Source of the DNA: CAVRRZ01 sp963723745
GTDB lineage: Bacteria; Actinomycetota; Actinomycetes; Mycobacteriales; Geodermatophilaceae
Assembly: GCA_963723745.1 (NCBI GenBank)
Contig: CAVRRZ010000005.1
Span: forward strand, 1,550,001 to 1,614,000
DNA length: 64,000 nucleotides
Reading direction: 5' to 3'
Below the pieces are notes generated by a model. That model was not told where the DNA came from. It saw only the letters and a list, made by a program, of their open reading frames with translations, and did no database searches. The position numbers and the translations under genes are program-made. Shown one piece after another: positions 58,365 through 64,000 of this stretch; positions within the stretch are counted from its first letter, which is position 1, and the number at the start of each line of letters is the position of its first letter.

Positions 58365-58856
58365 TAGCGGGTCCCTCCCCTCGTGTTGCTCTTCCGCGAC
58401 TGGTCCTGCTGGACCGCCGGGCCGGACTGGCCGGTCTCCCGCCGCGCCTTGCGGGACTTGCTGCGCGAGCTCGTCGCTGGCGGTCACCTCGCTGACCTCG
58501 ACGGTGATGTGGCTGGTCCGCTTGTTGATGCGGTAGGCCCGGCCCTGGGCGCGCGGCCGGATGCGCTTGAGCGTCGGACCCTCGTCGACGTAGGCCGCGC
58601 TCACCACGAGAGCGGCCGGGTCGAGGCGCAGGTTGTGCTCGGCATTGGCCACCGCGCTGGCGACGACCTTGGCGACCGGCTCGCTGGCGCTCTGCGGCGC
58701 GTAGCGGAGCAGGGCCAGTGCCTCGTCGGTCGGCAGGTAGCGGACGAGGTCCACCACCCGACGGGCCTTCATGGGGGTCACGCGGACGAATCGGGCCGTA
58801 GCCCGGGCGACCGGTGCCTCCTGTCCCAACTGGGCGGTCCCTGTGGGGGAAGTCAT
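58364..58856 (-). CDS. rplV: 50S ribosomal protein L22 (frameshifted in this sequence)
   Basis: L22 lines the exit tunnel. The body (VARATARFVRVTPMKARRVV, RAQGRAYRINKRTSHITVEV) is in one frame until about 58468-58483. Beyond this, GC3 and the basic sequence SSRSKSRKARRETGQSGPAV show that the true frame is offset by +1, ending at TAG 58366-58364. Removing one base gives 163 residues. Read literally, L22 would be fused to S3. A sequence error is the simplest explanation. Confidence 0.9.
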
Positions 58857-58876
58857 GGCTATCTCTCTCTACCTGG

Positions 58877-59158
58877 TCAGCCGCGTCGCGACCGGCGGTC
58901 GTCCTTGATGTGCCCACGGAAGGTGCGCGTGGGCGCGAACTCGCCGAGCTTGTGCCCGACCATCGCCTCGGTCACGAAGACCGGGACGTGCTTGCGGCCG
59001 TCGTGCACGGCGATCGTGTGCCCGAGCATGTCGGGGATGATCGTCGAGCGCCGCGACCAGGTGCGGATCACGTTCTTGGTGCCCTTTTCGTTCTGAGCGT
59101 CCACCTTCTTGAGCAGGTGGTCGTCGACGAACGGGCCCTTCTTCAGGCTGCGTGGCAT
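58877..59158 (-). CDS. rpsS: 30S ribosomal protein S19
   Basis: The 93-residue S19 reads PRSLKKGPFVDDHLLKKVDA, NVIRTWSRRSTIIPDMLGHT and VGHKLGEFAPTRTFRGHIKD. It is intact, between frameshifted rplB and rplV. Confidence 0.97.
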   Translation of the reverse strand: MPRSLKKGPFVDDHLLKKVDAQNEKGTKNVIRTWSRRSTIIPDMLGHTIAVHDGRKHVPVFVTEAMVGHKLGEFAPTRTFRGHIKDDRRSRRG

Positions 59159-59181
59159 CTGTGTCGAACTCCTCTACCCGC

Positions 59182-60016
<835 letters not shown>

Positions 60017-60070
60017 GGGTCTGGGAGTCCCTTGTCTTCTTCTCTGGTCCGGTCAGTGACTCGACCACCG

Positions 60071-60375
60071 TCAGGCGCCCGGGCCCCCGAAGATCTCGAT
60101 GCGCTCGCCGGGGGCGACCGACACGATGGCGCGCTTGGTGTCCTTGCGCTTGCCCATCAGCGTGCCCTTGCTGCGCTTGCGCTTGCCCTGACGGTTGATC
60201 GTGTTCACGCCGAGGACCTTCACGTTGAAGATCTGCTCGACCGCGATCTTGATCTGCGTCTTGTTGGCGCCTCGGGCAGCACGACGAACGTGTACTGGTT
60301 CTCGTCGAGCAGGCCGTAGCTCTTCTCCGAGATGACGGGTGCGAGCAGGACGTCCCGGGGGTCGCGGACGCTCAT
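60071..60375 (-). CDS. rplW: 50S ribosomal protein L23 (frameshifted in this sequence)
   Basis: L23 sits at the tunnel exit and binds trigger factor and SRP. The start VRDPRDVLLAPVISEKSYGL then LDENQYTFVVLPE is in one frame, and ANKTQIKIAVEQIFNVKVLG to the stop is in another. The break is at about 60266-60275. One missing base or two extra bases would restore about 100 residues. The ATG overlaps the rplD stop. Confidence 0.92.
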
Positions 60376-61345
60376 GCCTTCTCCTCGGTGGTGTCGTCAG
60401 CCGCTGTGTCGTCGGCTGCACTGTCGGCGGCGGCCTTCTTGGCGGGGGCCTTCTTCGCAGCGGCCTTCTTGGCCGGCTTCTCGTCGGCCGACTCCGCGTC
60501 CGCCGACTTCTCGGCCGGAGCCTTCGTGGCCGGCGCCTTCTTCGCGGCCGCCTTCTTCGCCGGCTTCGCAGCGGCGAGGTCGACGTCGGTCGTGCCCTCA
60601 CCCTCGGCCGGCGCGACCGACGGGACCGCACCGGGGACGTCGGGCGTGGAGACGTCCGGCTTCACGACCGCCTCGCCGCCGGAGCGGCCGGCGACGAACT
60701 CGGCCAGCGAGGCCTCGGTGAAGATGACCTCGTCGGAGACCAGCACGTCGTAGGTGTTGAGCTGACCGGCCTCGAGCAGGTGCACCTGCGGCACGTTGCG
60801 CAGGCTCACCCAGTTCAGGACGTCGTCCGAGTCCAGCACGACCAGCACCCGCTTGGCCGGTGCTGACCGCGTCGAGCGTGGCCAGCGCGGCCTTGGTCTT
60901 CGGGGCGTCGCCGTCGACGAACGTGGAGACCACGTGCACGCGGTTCTCGCGGGCCCGGTCGGAGAGGGCCGCCTCGAGCGCCGCCGCCTTCATCTTCTTG
61001 GGCGTCCGCTGCGAGTAGTCGCGCGGCTGCGGGCCGTGGACGATGCCACCGCCGGCGAACTGCGGCGCGCGGGTCGAGCCCTGACGGGCGCGGCCGGTGC
61101 CCTTCTGGCGGTACGGCTTGGCGCCACCACCGCTGACCTGGCCGCGCGTCTTGGTCGCGTGCGTGCCCTGGCGGGCGGCCGCGAGCTGCGCGATGACGAC
61201 CTGGTGCATCAGGGAGACGTTCGCCTCGGCGTCGAAGAGGTCACCCGGCAGCGTCGCGGTTCCGGAGGTGGTCCCCGGCCGGCGTCCGGACGTCGACCGT
61301 CCGGTCGCTGCGCGTGCCGGAGTCCCGGCTGATCGTGCTGGTCAC
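60372..61345 (-). CDS. rplD: 50S ribosomal protein L4 with long Lys/Ala tail (two frameshifts in this sequence)
   Basis: L4 reaches into the exit tunnel. Three fragments join after removing one base in the C-run 61273-61276 (giving TPAGTTSGTATLPGDLFDAE) and one at about 60855-60860 (giving LDAVSTAKRVLVVLDSDDVL). The middle includes KPYRQKGTGRARQGSTRAPQ. The total is 323 residues, about 100 more than usual, because of a C-terminal AKKAPAKKAAADSAADDTAA-type extension. The GTG overlaps the rplC stop. Confidence 0.92.
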
Positions 61346-62009
61346 TTCGTGTCACTCCCCACGGGGCCGCCCTTGACCGCGGAACGGACGAGGAGCAGGC
61401 CACCCTTCGGGCCCGGAACGGCGCCCTTGATCAGCAGCAGCCCGCGCTCGGTGTCCACCTTGTGGACCATCAGCGACAGGGTGGTCGTCTTCACCGTACC
61501 CATGCGACCGGCCATCTTCAGGCCCTTGAACACGCGGCCCGGGGTGGACGCGCCACCGATGGAGCCCGGCGACCGGTGCTTGCGCTGGGTGCCGTGCGAC
61601 GCGCCGAGGCCCTTGAAGCCGTGACGCTTCATGACGCCGGCGGTGCCCTTGCCCTTGCTGGTGCCGATGACGTCGACCTTGGCCACGCCGTCGAAGCACC
61701 TCGGCGGTCAGCTCCTGGCCGACCTGGTAGGTCGCCGGCGTCCTCGGTGCGCAGTTCCACCAGGTGCCGCCGCGGCGTGACGCCCGCCTTGGTGAAGTGC
61801 CCACCCTCGGGCTTGTTCACCTTGCGCGGGTCGATCTCGCCGAACCCGAGCTGGAGGGCCGAGTAGCCGTCCACCTCAGGGGTGCGCACCTGGGTCACCA
61901 CGCACGGGCCCGCCTTGACGACGGTCACCGGCACGAGGCGGTTGTTCTCGTCGAAAACCTGGGTCATCCCCAGCTTCTCGCCGAGGAGACCACGAAATGT
62001 GCTCGCCAT
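61342..62009 (-). CDS. rplC: 50S ribosomal protein L3 (two frameshifts in this sequence)
   Basis: L3 is an early assembly protein near the peptidyl transferase centre. The N-part (LGEKLGMTQVFDENNRLVPV) and the C-part (GTSKGKGTAGVMKRHGFKGL, GSIGGASTPGRVFKGLKMAG) are joined by a short middle read in a third frame (ATYQVGQELTAEV). Removing one base at about 61734-61738 and one at 61696 restores 221 residues. Both changes are single extra bases. Confidence 0.93.
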
Positions 62010-62024
62010 GTCTGCAGACAGCCC

Positions 62025-62330
62025 TTACTGGATGTTGACGTCGACCGAGGCCGGCAGGTCGATGCGCATGAGCGCGTCGACCGTCTTCGGCGTCGGGTCG
62101 AGGATGTCGATGAGCCGCTTGTGCGTGCGCATCTCGAAGTGCTCGCGGGAGTCCTTGTACTTGTGCGGCGAGCGGATGACGCAGTACACGTTCTTCTCCG
62201 TCGGCAGCGGCACCGGGCCGACGACGCGCGCACCGGTCTTGGTCACCGTCTCGACGATGCGCCGCGCCGAGGCATCGATCGCCTCGTGGTCGTAGGCCTT
62301 CAGCCGGATGCGGATCTTCTGTCCCGCCAT
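62025..62330 (-). CDS. rpsJ: 30S ribosomal protein S10
   Basis: The 101-residue S10 (NusE) reads GQKIRIRLKAYDHEAIDASA, TGARVVGPVPLPTEKNVYCV and DPTPKTVDALMRIDLPASVD. It also takes part in transcription antitermination with NusB. It heads the S10 operon after a 108-base gap that contains the tuf terminator and probably the operon promoter. Confidence 0.97.
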   Translation of the reverse strand: MAGQKIRIRLKAYDHEAIDASARRIVETVTKTGARVVGPVPLPTEKNVYCVIRSPHKYKDSREHFEMRTHKRLIDILDPTPKTVDALMRIDLPASVDVNIQ

Positions 62331-62395
62331 CGCTGTTCTTCGCTCCTGCCGATCGGGTCGTTCTCGAATAGCTGTGGGGTGGTGCTCACCCGTCC

Positions 62396-62428
62396 GGGCG
62401 GCGGCCGGGATTGAGGCGGCCGCCGCCC
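62396..62428 (-). terminator. tuf terminator
   Basis: GGGCGGCGGCCG (62396-62407) pairs perfectly with CGGCCGCCGCCC (62417-62428) around a 9-base loop, 10 bases after the tuf stop on the minus strand. It separates the str and S10 operons. Confidence 0.85.
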
Positions 62429-62438
62429 GTCGGGGGTA

Positions 62439-63632
62439 CTACTTGTTGATCTTGACGACGCGGCCGGCGCCGACGGTGCGGCCACCCTCACGGATGGCGA
62501 ACCGGAGGCCCTCCTCCATGGCGATCGGCTGGATCAGCTCGACCGTCATCTCGGTGTTGTCGCCGGGCATGACCATCTCGGTGCCCGAGGGCAGGGTCAC
62601 GACGCCCGTCACGTCCGTCGTCCGGAAGTAGAACTGGGGACGGTAGTTGTTGAAGAACGGCGTGTGACGGCCACCCTCGTCCTTCGAGAGGATGTAGACC
62701 GAACCCTCGAAGTTGGTGTGCGGGGTGATCGAACCGGGCTTCACGACGACCTGGCCGCGCTCGACGTCCTCGCGCTTGATGCCGCGCAGGAGCAGCCCGA
62801 CGTTGTCGCCGGCCTGGCCCTGGTCGAGCAGCTTGCGGAACATCTCGACGCCGGTGACCGTGGTCTTGGTCGAGGTCGGGCGGATGCCGACGATCTCGAC
62901 CTCCTCGTTCACCTTGACGATGCCGCGCTCCACGCGACCGGTCACGACGGTGCCGCGGCCGGTGATGGTGAAGACGTCCTCGACGGGCATGAGGAACGGC
63001 TTGTCGATCTCGCGCTCGGGCTCGGGGATGGCGGTGTCGACCGCGTCCATGAGCTCCATGAGCTTGTCGCCCCACTCGGCGTCGCCCTCGAGGGCCTTGA
63101 GCGCCGAGACGCGGACCACGGGGACGTCGTCGCCCGGGAACTCGTACTCGGACAGCAGCTCGCGGACCTCGAGCTCGACGAGCTCGAGGATCTCCTCGTC
63201 GTCGACCATGTCGGCCTTGTTGAGCGCCACGACGATGTAGGGGACGCCGACCTGGCGGGCCAGGAGGACGTGCTCCTTGGTCTGCGGCATCGGGCCGTCG
63301 GTCGCCGCGACCACCAGGATGGCGCCGTCCATCTGCGCCGCACCGGTGATCATGTTCTTGATGTAGTCGGCGTGACCGGGGCAGTCGACGTGCGCGTAGT
63401 GCCGGTTCTCGGTCTGGTACTCGACGTGGGCGATCGAGATCGTGATGCCGCGAGCCTTCTCCTCGGGCGCCTTGTCGATCTGGTCGAAGGCCGACGCCTC
63501 GTTGAGGTTCGGGTACTTGTCGTGCAGCACCTTGGTGATCGCCGCGGTCAGCGTCGTCTTGCCGTGGTCGATGTGCCCGATGGTGCCGATGTTGACGTGC
63601 GGCTTGGTCCGCTCGAACTTGGCCTTGGCCAC
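62439..63632 (-). CDS. tuf: Elongation factor Tu
   Basis: EF-Tu delivers aminoacyl-tRNA to the ribosome. The 397-residue GTPase has the P-loop IGHIDHGKTTLTAAI, DKAPEEKARGITISIAHVEY (switch I), DCPGHADYIKNMITGAAQMD, and NKAD specificity loop in VVALNKADMV. It is intact despite the frameshifts on both sides. The start is GTG, 63 bases after fusA. Confidence 0.97.
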   Translation of the reverse strand: MAKAKFERTKPHVNIGTIGHIDHGKTTLTAAITKVLHDKYPNLNEASAFDQIDKAPEEKARGITISIAHVEYQTENRHYAHVDCPGHADYIKNMITGAAQMDGAILVVAATDGPMPQTKEHVLLARQVGVPYIVVALNKADMVDDEEILELVELEVRELLSEYEFPGDDVPVVRVSALKALEGDAEWGDKLMELMDAVDTAIPEPEREIDKPFLMPVEDVFTITGRGTVVTGRVERGIVKVNEEVEIVGIRPTSTKTTVTGVEMFRKLLDQGQAGDNVGLLLRGIKREDVERGQVVVKPGSITPHTNFEGSVYILSKDEGGRHTPFFNNYRPQFYFRTTDVTGVVTLPSGTEMVMPGDNTEMTVELIQPIAMEEGLRFAIREGGRTVGAGRVVKINK

Positions 63633-63695
63633 TGGTGTCCTCTCTTCGTGGTTACGCAGTCGTACGCGTGTCTGTGGGGGCGTGCTCGGGTGGGA

Positions 63696-64000
63696 CTACT
63701 CGCCGGTCGCCTTGGCGATGATCTCCTTGGCGACGTTGGCCGGGACCTCGGCGTAGGAGTCGAACACCATCGAGTAGCTCGCCCGTCCCTGGGTGCGGCT
63801 GCGCAGGTCACCCACGTAGCCGAACATCTCCGACAGCGGCACCAGTGCCCGGACGATGCGGGCGCCGGAGCGCTCGTCCATCGCCTGGATGGTCCCGCGG
63901 CGGGAGTTCAGGTCGCCGATGACGTCGCCCATGTTCTCCTCGGGCGTCGTCGACCTCGACCGCCATCATCGGCTCGAGCAGGGCCGGGCTGGCCTTGCGT
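63696..64000 (-). CDS. fusA: Elongation factor G, C-terminal part (partial; one frameshift)
   Basis: This is the C-terminal end of EF-G, the translocase. MGDVIGDLNSRRGTIQAMDE, PLSEMFGYVGDLRSRTQGRA and SYAEVPANVAKEIIAKATGE are diagnostic. Upstream, LLEPMMAVEV is out of frame with TTPEENMGD; removing one base at about 63951 restores it. The rest of the gene lies beyond the right edge. Confidence 0.93.

Noticed and set aside
57435..58856. Continuous open frame that would fuse L22 to S3
   Set aside because: The end of L22 in this frame has poor third-position GC (many A-ending codons), while the +1 frame has almost only G/C-ending codons, a typical basic L22 tail and a TAG overlapping the S3 GTG. 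A one-base indel explains it better than a fusion.

Overview
This window looks like chromosome from a high-GC actinobacterium. The most likely family is Geodermatophilaceae (Blastococcus/Geodermatophilus/Modestobacter type). That placement is an inference from the very high third-position GC, a WhiB protein, a BldM-like regulator, a His-tailed GroEL1, many apparently leaderless GTG/ATG genes and the gene order. No tRNA, rRNA, CRISPR array or insertion sequence was recognised.

Layout. (1) 1-4364, minus strand: a tightly overlapping envelope-polymer operon with an NTP transferase, a glycerol-1-phosphate-dehydrogenase-like enzyme, a CDP-alcohol phosphotransferase, a GT2 glycosyltransferase and an ABC-2 export permease that runs off the left edge. 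(2) 4588-5869: an aromatic leader peptide plus terminator (attenuator), chorismate mutase with a 21-bp tandem repeat, and a PIG-L deacetylase. (3) 6051-10535: a second surface-polysaccharide group with a pyruvyltransferase fusion, a membrane protein and two glycosyltransferases. (4) 10589-14627: a PspC-domain histidine kinase and NarL-type regulator, divergent from a PspC membrane protein, and a META-domain lipoprotein. (5) 14650-23325: guaA-guaB3-guaB, a DUF5319 gene, a BldM-like regulator, whiB and groEL-groES with a CIRCE operator. (6) 23372-33671: a THUMP-like methyltransferase, tsaD-rimI-tsaB, tsaE with a type-4 uracil-DNA glycosylase, a hydrolase, alr, nnr and acpS. This order resembles the guaB-groEL-tsaD-alr region of Mycobacterium. 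(7) 33766-37910: glmS, glmM, rpsI, rplM. (8) 38078-43712: carbonic anhydrase, molybdenum cofactor genes (moeA, moaC, mog, fdhD, mobA) and two tandem NAD(P)-binding paralogs. (9) 43714-64000, minus strand: truA and the long alpha/spc/S10/str ribosomal block back to fusA, which runs off the right edge.

How it fits together. Most of the right half is housekeeping: translation, secretion (secY), start-methionine removal (map), tRNA t6A synthesis (tsaB/D/E), and peptidoglycan precursor supply (glmS, glmM, alr). The left edge holds accessory surface-polymer genes.

Two things stand out. First, a family of hairpins with the shared loop GAGCNTGCGA abuts the stop codons of rpsD, rpoA and map, with looser relatives after rpsZ and glmS. 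The spc/alpha block also carries several other strong hairpins that would split it into separate transcription units. Second, between about 58.4 and 64.0 kb six essential genes (rplV, rplB, rplW, rplD, rplC, fusA) are broken by small indels, mostly single extra bases. I noticed none in the first 58 kb. This is best read as local sequence error, so the proteins given for those genes are reconstructions.
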